A DNA stretch of 32,727 nucleotides from the NCBI GenBank assembly GCA_014879675.1, contig JACSRQ010000162.1, positions 1 to 32,727 on the forward strand. The letters are read 5' to 3'. The notes beneath the pieces were generated by a model. The model made no database searches, had not been told where the DNA came from, and saw only the letters and a program-made list of their open reading frames with translations. The first letter of the stretch is position 1. Each line of letters begins with the position of its first letter. This DNA comes from Ignavibacteria bacterium. Lineage in GTDB: Bacteria; Bacteroidota; Ignavibacteria; Tepidaquicellales; OLB5. Shown here piece after piece: positions 24,066-31,597 of this stretch. A program made the translations under genes and the position numbers.

Positions 24066-24176
24066 TTAGTTAGCGCATGGTAAAACAGATTTCACCATTG
24101 CGGGACCCTTATCCGCGGGTTTTACATATACCGCGGTAGCTGATACTCTTTTGATTTGTAGTTTGATTGATTTCAT
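24066..24176 (-). CDS. Possible 36-residue leader peptide
   Basis: On minus, ATG at 24176 to TAA at 24066 encodes 36 residues beginning MKSIKLQIKRVSATAVYV and ending PCAN. It lies upstream of the SBBP/T9SS gene (start 23988) on the same strand, about 77 bases before it. No Shine-Dalgarno sequence is visible. It is of interest only because the 12-codon extension upstream of the other T9SS gene also starts MKSI(N/K)(I/L) (13710, MKSINIKFENNI), with similar DNA around the ATG. It may be chance. Confidence 0.22.
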   Translation of the reverse strand: MKSIKLQIKRVSATAVYVKPADKGPAMVKSVLPCAN

Positions 24177-24287
24177 GGTCAATTCTGTTTAATACGCTAA
24201 CGATGCAAAGATATATTTTGGAGTGCGGCATAACAAATATAAATAATCCCGAAAAAATCATTTTCAGACCTCCATTTTAGCGTAATT

Positions 24288-24319
24288 ATTGCAAAAACAA
24301 GAATAATTTACTATTTTTG
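24288..24319 (+). promoter_or_regulatory. Bacteroidota-type promoter before the helical-repeat gene
   Basis: TATTTTTG (24312-24319) matches the TAnnTTTG -7 box. ATTG (24288-24291) is a three-of-four match to the TTTG -33 box at a 20-base spacing, which is in the normal range. Transcription would start near 24326, giving a leader of about 18 bases before the ATG at 24344. Confidence 0.5.
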
Positions 24320-24343
24320 AAGCATCAATAAAATCGCCGAAAT

Positions 24344-25780
24344 ATGAATAAACTCATTCAGTTAATATGCTCTTTCAGCGAAGCCGAGATTTTGAGATTC
24401 GAAGAATTCGCAGCTTCGCCATTTCACAACAAACGCAGGGACATTAAAATTTTTGCCCAATTCCTGAAACAAAATCACCCTTTGAAAGAAATTGATAGAA
24501 AGAAGCTATATGAACTGGTTTACGGAACGGGAATATACAACGAACAGGTTATGATAAACCTGTTCAGCAGGACACTAAACCTGGTGAAAGAATTTCTTAA
24601 ACAGCTTGGACTTGAGAAAGACCCGGTTTCCGGCACCAACGCAATGGCTTACGAACTTGCCCGAAAGGGTCAATTGAAGCTGGTTGAACAGATGATTGAA
24701 AAAGGCATAAGTGATCTGGATGCTGTAAATTACTCGGTAGAATACCTGATGAAATTTTATGAGTATGCAGAAACCCGGGATGCGCTTGTGACAGGATTCA
24801 GAAATAATAATGCAAGGGTAAAAAGCGCTTTTGTAAAAGGAGAAGCTGCTGTAAACTACAACATTCTCAACCTGCTTAGAATTGCAAACGACTTCGTCGT
24901 TTTCGGTTATTTCAATTCCATTATGGATAACGACAGGCTTTTCAACGGATTTTTCAATTATTTTGATTTTGAAAAGTATCTTGAAAATCTCGAGAAGATC
25001 GGCTCACCATATTACGCACTGACTGCTGTTTTTTATTACGGCCTGTTAAGCAAACAAAACGATCCCGCGGGAATATACAGAGAGAAACTTAAGGATGTAG
25101 TGTTTGAAAATCTTGATACTCTAAGGTACCAGGACCAGGCAACATGCTGGACTATGCTGTTTGCTGCATATGTTTTCAACGGTACTCCGGGCCGCGGGGA
25201 TAATTCCTCACAGATCCACTCAATAAATAAAATGTTCGTTGAAAAAGATATCCTCACTAAGGATGAACTGGGATATGTTATGGAAAACAATTTTCATAAC
25301 ATTGCTTTCCAGGCAATTAATGCAGGGGATTTTGAATGGGCCGAAGAATTTCTAAACAAATACAGGGACAAACTGCCTCCTGATTTAGGCGATAACACTT
25401 ACAATTTATGTATGTCCCGTTGTTTCTTCGAAAAAGGTGATTTTGAGGGCAGCCTTGTTTACCTGAGCAGGCTCAAATACTTTAACCCTATCGGCAGATG
25501 CAATACGTCTATCCTGTTCATTAAGTGTTACTATGAACTTGGCTATTATGAGCAGGCGCTTTATGCCGCTGAAGCATTTAAAGCATACATGTATCAAAAC
25601 AAAGAGCTTACCCAAAAAATTAAGCGTCCATTTGAACACTTTGCAAAATATGCTATCTTGCTTACACGGATAAAAGCATCAGGAGCAAAGCTGGATGAAT
25701 CCGTTTTTATCAAAGCACAGAAGCCTGAAGCTTACAGCTCCAGGGTATGGGTAATGAAAAAGATGGAGGAGTTGAGATAA
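24344..25780 (+). CDS. Second helical-repeat protein, unknown function
   Basis: A 478-residue, mostly α-helical cytosolic protein. The beginning, LIQLICSFSEAEILRFEEFAASPFHNKRRD followed by IFAQFLKQNHP, has the same layout as the protein at 13892 (hydrophobic opening, S-x-x-E-x-x-x-F, then a helix with F..FL) and of proteins in Bacteroidota beginning 'LSxxEhxxFxxFLxSPYFNK'. Later parts read as TPR-like helices (GDFEWAEEFLNKYRDKLPPD; GDFEGSLVYLSRLKYFNP; YYELGYYEQALYAAEAFKAYM). Sequence identity to the 13892 protein is low outside the N-terminus. It is divergent from a T9SS cargo gene. No catalytic motif is seen. Confidence 0.75.
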   Translation: MNKLIQLICSFSEAEILRFEEFAASPFHNKRRDIKIFAQFLKQNHPLKEIDRKKLYELVYGTGIYNEQVMINLFSRTLNLVKEFLKQLGLEKDPVSGTNAMAYELARKGQLKLVEQMIEKGISDLDAVNYSVEYLMKFYEYAETRDALVTGFRNNNARVKSAFVKGEAAVNYNILNLLRIANDFVVFGYFNSIMDNDRLFNGFFNYFDFEKYLENLEKIGSPYYALTAVFYYGLLSKQNDPAGIYREKLKDVVFENLDTLRYQDQATCWTMLFAAYVFNGTPGRGDNSSQIHSINKMFVEKDILTKDELGYVMENNFHNIAFQAINAGDFEWAEEFLNKYRDKLPPDLGDNTYNLCMSRCFFEKGDFEGSLVYLSRLKYFNPIGRCNTSILFIKCYYELGYYEQALYAAEAFKAYMYQNKELTQKIKRPFEHFAKYAILLTRIKASGAKLDESVFIKAQKPEAYSSRVWVMKKMEELR

Positions 25781-25868
25781 CGGCAGTATTCTGCCGAAAT
25801 TACATGCTAATCTTCAGTTATACAGGAACAAGCAGTAGATGGAGTTTGTTGCATTATTATATATTATA

Positions 25869-25916
25869 AGCTAATTTTTATGAAGTTGAATTACACAACT
25901 TATTTAGCTAATTTTT
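25869..25916. promoter_or_regulatory. Nested inverted/direct repeat, possible operator
   Basis: AAGTTG (25883-25888), 7 bases, CAACTT (25896-25901) form a perfect dyad. It is flanked by direct repeats of AGCTAATTTTT at 25869-25879 and 25906-25916. It lies 34 bases before the MoxR-type ATPase start, where a regulator site or a 5' leader stem could be. It is equally likely to be AT-rich chance. Confidence 0.35.
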
Positions 25917-25949
25917 CAATTCAAACATAAAGAAAGAACACAATTTTAG

Positions 25950-27503
25950 ATGGGTCAAATACCAAATCATCCAAAGACCTTAGGTGAACTGAAATCATCA
26001 GGTTATAAAGTACTTGCAGTAAAAGATGAGATACGAAAAAACCTGGTCGAAAAGCTCAGGAAAAAAGAAGAAGTATTCCCGGGTATAATCGGCTACGAAA
26101 AAACCGTTATACCGCAGGTAATTAACGCAATTTTGGCAAGGCATGATATAATTTTCCTGGGCTTGCGCGGACAGGGTAAAACAAAAATGGCAAGAATGCT
26201 TGTTGACCTGCTCGATGAATATACTCCCATTATTAAGGGATCAGAAATAAACGATAACCCGTTTTTCCCGATCTCGAAATTCGCAGTGGATGCTGTAAAC
26301 GAACACGGCGATGACACCGAAATTGAATGGATCGGCAGAGAAAGCCGCTTCGGTGAGAAGCTTGCAACGCCCGATGTAACTATAGCAGATCTGATCGGTG
26401 ATATCGATCCGATCAAGGCTGCAACGCAGCGGCTGCATTATTCACATGAAGGCGCTATTCATTTCGGCATTGTTCCGCGAACTAACCGCGGAATTTTCGC
26501 TATCAACGAGCTGCCTGATCTGCAGCCGAGGATACAAGTAGGACTCCTCAATATCATGCAGGAGCGTGATATTCAGATCCGCGGGTTCAATATCCGCTTT
26601 CCTCTGGATGTATTTATAGTATATACTGCGAATCCCGAAGATTACACTAACAGGGGTAACATCATCACTCCGCTTAAAGACAGGATCGACTCACAGATAC
26701 TTACTCATTACCCTAAGAGCATAGAAGACGGCATTAAGATCACTGAATCTCAAAGCTGGATAAAACGCCATCATGATAAGGATGTGATTATTCCCTATTA
26801 CATGAAGGAAATAATCGAAATGGCAGCCCATGAAGCAAGGCGAAGCGAGTTCGTTGAGCAGAAATCAGGCGTAAGCGCAAGGCTAACTATTTCGGCAATG
26901 GAAAACCTTGTAAGTAATGCCGAAAGAAGATCGATAATAAACGGCGAAACCATTATTTTCCCCAGGATTACGGATCTTGGCGCAGCTTTGCCGGGAATGA
27001 CGGGAAAGATCGAGCTTGTATTCGAAGGCGAACAGGAAGGACCCGTTAAAGTAAGCCGCGCGCTGATCGGGAAAAGTGTAAGAGAGGTCTTCAGGAAGTA
27101 TTTCCCCGACCCGTTACAGAAAAAGCCAAGGAAGCAAGCCGAACAGAAAGATCAGCCCGTTGGTGACCCGTATGCTGAAATAGTTAAGTGGTTCGAAGGC
27201 GGCAATTATATCGAACTTAACGATGATATGAAGTTTGAAGAGTATTTTTCTGCCCTGAAAAGAATTGATGGATTGGAAAAGGCTGTAAAAAAACATGTTA
27301 AAACGATTGAAAACGACTACGAACTTGCATCAATGATGGAGTTTATGCTTGAAGGACTGCATAATAACTCCAAAATTGCAAAAGATGAGATGGATGAAGG
27401 TGTTTCGTATAAAGATATGGTGGGCGCGATGCTGTATAATAAGGCAACCCAGAAAGGTTCCCGCTCGTCCTATGATTATGAAAGCGAAGAATGGAATTTT
27501 TAA
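25950..27503 (+). CDS. MoxR/ChlI-type AAA+ ATPase (magnesium-chelatase subunit I family)
   Basis: A 517-residue AAA+ protein of the helix-2-insert clade. Residues ~40-80 hold the entry motif (VFPGIIGYEKTVIPQVINAIL) and Walker A GLRGQGKT at 71-78. Walker B is GIFAINELPDL (about 181-191), with Asn-Glu in place of the usual Asp-Glu. Sensor 1 is in VYTANPEDYTNRGN and an Arg-finger-like DRIDSQI follows. Residues ~290-380 form the lid; a ~130-residue helical C-terminal part (after a KKPRKQAEQKDQP linker) is less conserved. Such ATPases normally work with a von Willebrand A partner to remodel or metallate a target; no VWA gene is in this window. The substrate is open. A possible operator lies upstream at 25869. 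Confidence 0.85.
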   Translation: MGQIPNHPKTLGELKSSGYKVLAVKDEIRKNLVEKLRKKEEVFPGIIGYEKTVIPQVINAILARHDIIFLGLRGQGKTKMARMLVDLLDEYTPIIKGSEINDNPFFPISKFAVDAVNEHGDDTEIEWIGRESRFGEKLATPDVTIADLIGDIDPIKAATQRLHYSHEGAIHFGIVPRTNRGIFAINELPDLQPRIQVGLLNIMQERDIQIRGFNIRFPLDVFIVYTANPEDYTNRGNIITPLKDRIDSQILTHYPKSIEDGIKITESQSWIKRHHDKDVIIPYYMKEIIEMAAHEARRSEFVEQKSGVSARLTISAMENLVSNAERRSIINGETIIFPRITDLGAALPGMTGKIELVFEGEQEGPVKVSRALIGKSVREVFRKYFPDPLQKKPRKQAEQKDQPVGDPYAEIVKWFEGGNYIELNDDMKFEEYFSALKRIDGLEKAVKKHVKTIENDYELASMMEFMLEGLHNNSKIAKDEMDEGVSYKDMVGAMLYNKATQKGSRSSYDYESEEWNF

Positions 27504-27505
27504 AT

Positions 27506-27536
27506 ATTGCGGATTGCGGATTTTTGATTGCGGATT
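27506..27536. repeat. Three copies of ATTGCGGATT
   Basis: ATTGCGGATT occurs at 27506-27515, 27513-27522 (overlapping) and 27527-27536, directly after the ATPase stop. It is an intergenic tandem motif of a kind common in these genomes. No function is evident. Confidence 0.6.
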
Positions 27537-27652
27537 ACAATAAGTATTTTCTATGACAACCTTCAGGAATCTGGTCATTCATTTTTGATTAATAGTATCT
27601 TAAAAGAAACTTTAGACTTTTGAAGTCTTATACCCGGAAGATTAATATTTTT

Positions 27653-27934
27653 ATGCAGCAAACAGAAGAGATTACATCACCAACAGATATTGATACCACT
27701 ACAGAGGGTTTTACGCTCATTCTGTTCAATGATGCCCATCATGAATTTGAAGAGGTAATAAACCAGGTCATGCTGGCTTCCGGTTGCGGATATGATAAGG
27801 CCGAGGCTATTACCATGGAGGCTCACGAAAAAGGGCGCGCTGCAGTTGTATCCGGAGAGCTGGGTAAATGCCTTTCGGCTCAAAGCGTACTTGAAGAAAT
27901 CGCGCTCCGTACCTCAATTGAAGTAAACGCTTGA
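27653..27934 (+). CDS. clpS: ClpS, ClpAP protease adaptor
   Basis: A 93-residue ClpS that hands N-degron substrates (N-terminal Leu, Phe, Tyr, Trp) to ClpAP. A flexible N-terminal tail (MQQTEEITSPTD) needed to engage ClpA precedes the core TLILFNDAHHEFEEVINQVMLASGCGYDKAEAITMEAHEKGRAAV, with the binding-pocket ND...H motif intact. The start is the ATG at 27653; the frame continues upstream to a TTG that is less likely. aat follows 10 bases downstream on the same strand, so the two genes of one N-degron route are together. ClpA is not in this window. Confidence 0.95.
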   Translation: MQQTEEITSPTDIDTTTEGFTLILFNDAHHEFEEVINQVMLASGCGYDKAEAITMEAHEKGRAAVVSGELGKCLSAQSVLEEIALRTSIEVNA

Positions 27935-27944
27935 ACATTAGCCT

Positions 27945-28556
27945 TTGCGCTCAGCAAATTACAAATACAGCGCTTTAAACTGGCAGCAGGTATTGAATGG
28001 TTATGCCATGGGTATCTTTCCTATGGGAGAGGAAGACGGCTCTATTGCATGGTTTGAAGCTTCGCCGCGCGCCATAATGCCAATAAGTTCACCGGAAGCG
28101 GATATAAATGTATCCCGCTCTCTTAAACAGGTAATAAAAAAGAATATCTTTGAAATAAGGATCGATACAGCATTTAATCAGGTGCTGAATTTTTGTGCGG
28201 AACGTGAAAGTACATGGATAAACGACATGATCAAATCAGCATATACAGAACTGCATGAAAAAGGGTACGCACATTCGGTAGAAGCATGGCATGATGGTGA
28301 ACTTGCAGGAGGATTGTACGGTGTAGCCTATAGGGGCGCGTTTTTCGGAGAGTCAATGTTCAGGAAAGTTAACAATGCATCTAAGGTATGTGTGGTTGAA
28401 TTATACCGGATATTGCAGCAGAACAATTACATCCTGTTCGATATACAGATGATGACATCGCACTTTGAACAATTCGGCGCAGTTGAGATTTCGAAGCGAA
28501 GGTACCTGGATCTGCTTGAAAAAGCAATGGAAGAAAGATGCGGATTCCAATACTGA
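27945..28556 (+). CDS. aat: Leucyl/phenylalanyl-tRNA-protein transferase
   Basis: A 203-residue L/F-transferase that adds Leu or Phe from aminoacyl-tRNA to proteins with N-terminal Lys or Arg, making them ClpS substrates. Conserved blocks: NGYAMGIFPMGEEDGSIAWFEASPRAIMP, then HSVEAWHDGELAGGLYGVAYRGAFFGESMF and LFDIQMMTSHFEQFGAVEISKRRYLDLL. The start is a TTG at 27945, because an in-frame TAG lies two codons upstream and the first ATG (28011) is inside the conserved motif. The family-typical length is kept. It sits 10 bases after clpS and almost certainly shares its message. Confidence 0.95.
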   Translation: MRSANYKYSALNWQQVLNGYAMGIFPMGEEDGSIAWFEASPRAIMPISSPEADINVSRSLKQVIKKNIFEIRIDTAFNQVLNFCAERESTWINDMIKSAYTELHEKGYAHSVEAWHDGELAGGLYGVAYRGAFFGESMFRKVNNASKVCVVELYRILQQNNYILFDIQMMTSHFEQFGAVEISKRRYLDLLEKAMEERCGFQY

Positions 28557-28588
28557 TCAGTCAGAAATATAGTGCATATACTCTTAAG

Positions 28589-29038
28589 CTATATGCTGTT
28601 CTTATCTTCAATCTTCTTAACCTTTTCCAGCCTTCTTAAATATCTTTCTTCAGGTTTCAGCTTTGCATTGGCAAACGAATTTATAATTTCCACTGCAAGT
28701 GACTCGCCAACAATACCGCTGCCCAAACACAGAACATTCATATCGTCATCTTCAACACCCTGGTGTGCCGAAAAAACATCATGGCATATTCCGGCGCGTA
28801 TTCCCCTGAATTTATTTGCAGCTACACAAGCGCCAACTCCGCTTCCGCAGATAAGAATTCCTTTACTTGCATTCTTTTTATATATCTCATTGATAACTGC
28901 TTCCGCAATATCGGGATAGTCAACCGAAACATCGGAATCTGTACCTACATCAATAACATTAAAATCAGCGGAAAGTACTTTTTTCAGATTTTCTTTCAGC
29001 CTGAAACCGCGGTGATCTGCACCAATTATTATGTTTTT
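28589..29038 (-). CDS. rpiB: Ribose-5-phosphate isomerase B (RpiB/LacAB), 5' end lost in fusion
   Basis: About 150 residues of RpiB, which interconverts ribose-5-P and ribulose-5-P in the non-oxidative pentose phosphate route. It begins at KNIIIGADHRGFRLKENL and carries the active-site CGSGVGACVAANKFRGIRAGICHD block and DMNVLCLGSGIVGE. Only the extreme N-terminus (normally MK.IAIGAD) is missing: the frame runs straight on from the aminotransferase fragment described at 29021. The His often found in the 'HND' motif is replaced (VEDDDMNVL), as in some family members. It faces aat tail-to-tail. The gene belongs with the left-hand genome by codon style. As printed it would be made only as part of a 472-residue chimera. 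Confidence 0.85.
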   Translation of the reverse strand, partial: KNIIIGADHRGFRLKENLKKVLSADFNVIDVGTDSDVSVDYPDIAEAVINEIYKKNASKGILICGSGVGACVAANKFRGIRAGICHDVFSAHQGVEDDDMNVLCLGSGIVGESLAVEIINSFANAKLKPEERYLRRLEKVKKIEDKNSI

Positions 29039-30007
29039 AGCCTTTAATTTATCAATAAAAATAGACGATTCGATAACCGTATCAGCAACGGCCACTGTAC
29101 GAGAGCGATGTGGCTCGTGTGCTACTGAAGGTTTTAGTAAAACACTTTTCTCTAAGAAATCGTAAATCATTTTGGCCTTTGTATCGGTTTCTTTTCGGAT
29201 AGTTTCGATACCCGTTTTGTTCATGTCTTCGGCCACTTTTCCGAGTAAATAGATACCTAACACATTGGGTGTGGCTGGGGTCTGAAACTGCTTCGATTGT
29301 TTCCAAAGGGTTGGTAAATCGTGATGAGCTCCGATATGGAAATTATCTTTTTCGCTCTTTGAAAGCATAAGCGATTTTTCGAGGCAGGCTTCGTTGGCAA
29401 TCCAAACGCCTAAGCCAGCAGGTAAGCCAAAGGCTTTTTGTACAGAAAAGAAGGCTGTATCAACCACGCTATAATCTAATTCCGGAATTGGAGCCGACGA
29501 AACCATATCAACGGCTATGAGTTTTTTGCTATGGCTACGTTTTAGGCGATGAATATCTGGCTCACGCATTTGTACACCTGTGCTGGTTTCGTTTTGTGTG
29601 GTACAAATAAGCTCCACATACTCCGAAATTTCGGGTTCGTTGTACGCAAAACCTTCGCCAAGTGGCTTCTCTAACTTGTGAGCATACTTTTTTAGGCTTA
29701 TGGCATATTCATAAAATTTTTGTGAAAACGAGCCATTTACTAAATGATACGACTCATGTTCTACTAAATTGAGTAAGATACGCTCCCAGATTTCAGAAGC
29801 CGAACCTGTAAAAAGAATGGCCGCTTCGGCAGGGATATTCAGTAGCTGACGAAGTTGCTCGTCGGTGTGTTGATGTATTTTTTTGTATTGGCCGCTTCGG
29901 TGCGATATTGAGCCAATTTGTTCATCAACAGCTTGTTGTAAAAACTCTTCAAATTTTGGATATAACTCAGCAGGGCCTGCTGTGAAATAGGTTTGTTTGC
30001 GTGCCAT
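29021..30007 (-). pseudogene. Class V PLP-dependent aminotransferase, C-terminus missing, fused in frame to RpiB
   Basis: About 325 residues of a PLP-dependent class V aminotransferase (alanine/serine-glyoxylate or SerC-like branch). N-terminal FTAGPAELYP, then VDMVSSAPIPELDY and the PLP-lysine motif SVQKAFGLPAG (Lys191) are all present. The chain is cut at KLKAKNIIIG, where such enzymes normally continue with a GSGYG-type segment and ~35-60 more residues. There it turns in frame into RpiB (GADHRGF). Codon choice here (TTT-, GGC-rich; TTAG-type leaders) resembles the genes further right, not those to the left. The best reading is a broken gene at an artificial or recombinational join. Its start ATG at 30007 has no obvious Shine-Dalgarno sequence. 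Confidence 0.8.
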
Positions 30008-30384
30008 TTTCTTTGGAGAATATTTGCTTGGTTTGTGCCTCCAAAATTACAAACTTAATTGCTGAGATTATTATTTTTAGAAAAATTGTTTGATATATCT
30101 AAGCCAAATTATTCGTAATGATATAACATATTTCTGCTCTCTTTCGGTTTTTTCACAACTTCTCACTCAAAGGTATTCACTCACTTACCAACTTACTAAG
30201 GGTGTACGAAACTTTGCAGGTAATGTGCGACCTCTCCGAAGTTGGGGAGTTTCATAGGGGACAGACACATTTTACTACTACAAATATTAAACCTCTCTGA
30301 GGTCAATCTGTCTATACTTTTTTCAAATCTGCAATTTTTCGTACCCCCTTTCTAACCTTCTAACTTACTAATAAATAAACAACC
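30008..30384. other. Gene-free stretch holding a MITE-like element
   Basis: No gene is seen in these 377 bases. The leftmost ~190 bases are AT-rich upstream sequence of the aminotransferase. The 30200-30348 part is the putative MITE described separately. The last ~35 bases have AACTTACTAA-type sequence also seen just left of the element. Confidence 0.6.
30200..30348. mobile_element. Putative 149-bp MITE with terminal inverted repeats
   Basis: The left end (30200-30221, GGGTGTACGAAACTTTGCAGGT) and the reverse complement of the right end (30327-30348) agree at 18 of 22 positions, with GTACGAAA and TTGCAG shared. No coding potential lies inside. Internal dyads include ACCTC/GAGGT and GACAGA/TCTGTC. 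AACTTACTAA occurs directly left of the element and again about 20 bases right of it, but no exact target duplication abuts the ends. It resembles a non-autonomous derivative of an insertion sequence; the parent is not in this window. Confidence 0.5.
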
Positions 30385-30939
30385 CTACCGTACAATATTG
30401 AGCCTTACGCCTCCACTAAGCTGCGGATGCGAAAGAAACGGACGTGGAATGAGTTCAACGTAACCACCGCCATCCAGAAAAACAGCGAGGTCGTTGTTAG
30501 GCAGTTTGTATTCGAGGCCGGCTGCTACGGCAGGGCCTACCGAAATTTGGCGAATGGCATTGGATGTTCTGTCAGACTGATACAGCCTTCGAGAGTTTAG
30601 CTGGCCACCAAACCCATACGTTACATGAAGAGCCTCTCGTCTGAAAAGTGCTTTGTGCCAATTATAAAGCCCCTGGAACTGAAATCCTGCACCATCATAA
30701 ACTAATTTTTTATCACCCGAGCTTCGGTCTTTACCGTAATACTTCTGCCGCCCCCAAAAGAATCCATACGTGCCTACATTTATATCAAAGGCTTTTTCGC
30801 CGTCGGCAAAATACTTGCGGATATTAGCCCCCAATGGCTCGCCTGCACGTACGCCTATTGCCCAATTGGAATAATATTCTTGAGCAAAACCACTGGCAGC
30901 AGTACTCAGAAGTAGGGTAATCAGAATAGCTTTTTTCAT
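30385..30939 (-). CDS. Outer-membrane-type secreted protein, unknown function
   Basis: A 184-residue protein with a signal peptide (MKKAILITLLLSTAASGFAQ, cleaved after FAQ). The rest alternates aromatic and glycine residues (SNWAIGVRAGEPLGANIRKYF; HVTYGFGGQLNSRRLYQ; ISVGPAVAAGLEYKLPNNDLAVFLDGGGYVEL), typical of small outer-membrane barrels or surface β-proteins of Bacteroidota. The final strand SGGVRLNIVR is short. The opening IGVRAGEPLGANIRKY is common in such proteins. It has no clear family name. It lies in the right-hand piece, 61 bases from the DUF3299-like gene on the same strand. Confidence 0.72.
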   Translation of the reverse strand: MKKAILITLLLSTAASGFAQEYYSNWAIGVRAGEPLGANIRKYFADGEKAFDINVGTYGFFWGRQKYYGKDRSSGDKKLVYDGAGFQFQGLYNWHKALFRREALHVTYGFGGQLNSRRLYQSDRTSNAIRQISVGPAVAAGLEYKLPNNDLAVFLDGGGYVELIPRPFLSHPQLSGGVRLNIVR

Positions 30940-31000
30940 CTTAAATCTTTGTGTAAACTTTGCGGTTAATTACAAACTCAAATTTATACTTTTTTGATTG

Positions 31001-31447
31001 TTACAAAACAGCTTCGGCATTTTCTAAAATATAATTTAGCTCATTAATATCATCTGCATTCAGACGCAGCGTGCCTTTAATCGTAACACGGTCGTCGGTG
31101 TTGTAGCGTTTAGCTACTTTTTTGAATTTGATGGAGGCAACAGATTCGGGACCCGACTGCCCGCAAAAGAAGCAAGCCGCAAATGGGTTGGCCGATAGTA
31201 CATAATAGTTGGCATCAATATCCACCGGAATCATGTATCCTGTAAGCAATACATCTTTGCCTTTTAAAGCAGAAATTTTAGGGCCAAAACTTGGGTACAA
31301 AATAAACATCCCTTGTGCGGCATCCCATTTTTTCTTGAAAGAAACATCTCGAAGGGTTTCCCAAGTAATTTTTTGTGGAGCATCGGCCACTTTAAACGAC
31401 GATGAAACAATTGCAATAAAAATTAAAATGACAATTCGATTAAGCAT
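31001..31447 (-). CDS. DUF3299-like periplasmic protein
   Basis: A 148-residue exported protein. N-terminal hydrophobic segment (MLNRIVILIFIAIVSSSFKVADA), then ITWETLRDVSFKKKW, LKGKDVLLTGYMIPVD and the hallmark ANPFAACFFCGQSGPES with a CxxC pair, and RVTIKGTLRLN. These match DUF3299 proteins, which often sit beside a FtsX/MacB-type transporter and, in Vibrio cholerae, belong to the Zur-controlled zinc-uptake set zrgABCDE (ZrgD-type). Here the permease gene is 151 bases upstream on the same strand. The CxxC could bind metal. The zinc link is inference; the family call is fairly secure. A low-complexity tract separates it from the permease gene. Confidence 0.72.
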   Translation of the reverse strand: MLNRIVILIFIAIVSSSFKVADAPQKITWETLRDVSFKKKWDAAQGMFILYPSFGPKISALKGKDVLLTGYMIPVDIDANYYVLSANPFAACFFCGQSGPESVASIKFKKVAKRYNTDDRVTIKGTLRLNADDINELNYILENAEAVL

Positions 31448-31453
31448 TTGTTG

Positions 31454-31590
31454 ATAGTTGGTTTATTGGGTAATTGGTTTATTGGGGAATTGGGGAATTG
31501 GTTATTGGTAAATTGGTTTATTCTTTCCTTCATTCCTTCATTCCTTCATTCATTCATTCTTTCATTCACTCACTCACTCCTTCACTCATT
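31454..31590. repeat. Low-complexity intergenic tract
   Basis: Repeats of TTTATTGG/GAATTGG-type units (about 31459-31521) are followed by CATTCCTT/CATTCATT/CACTCACT units (about 31530-31585). It lies between the DUF3299-like and permease genes. Such tracts are common between genes in some Bacteroidota; nothing similar occurs left of 29,030. Confidence 0.7.
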
Positions 31591-31597
31591 AATTCCT

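Larger units (their letters stand above)
23989..24343. other. Divergent intergenic stretch with hairpin and a 36-codon ORF
   Basis: These 355 bases separate the SBBP gene from the divergent helical-repeat gene. Seen here: a hairpin AGGCA/TGCCT enclosing CTGTT/AACAG (about 24049-24066), two CCGCGG sites (about 24114 and 24131), a minus-strand 36-codon ORF (24066-24176), and a promoter-like pair of boxes before the plus-strand gene (24288-24319). Nothing else is recognised. Confidence 0.5.

Noticed and set aside
28574-28596. Terminator between aat and rpiB (GCATATA/TATATGC dyad)
   Set aside because: The 7-bp AT-rich stem has a 9-base loop and no T-run on either strand; too weak to call.
28589-30007. 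True bifunctional aminotransferase-RpiB enzyme
   Set aside because: The aminotransferase lacks its C-terminal part and RpiB lacks its own start; the two parts differ in codon style and neighbourhood. A chimera explains this better.
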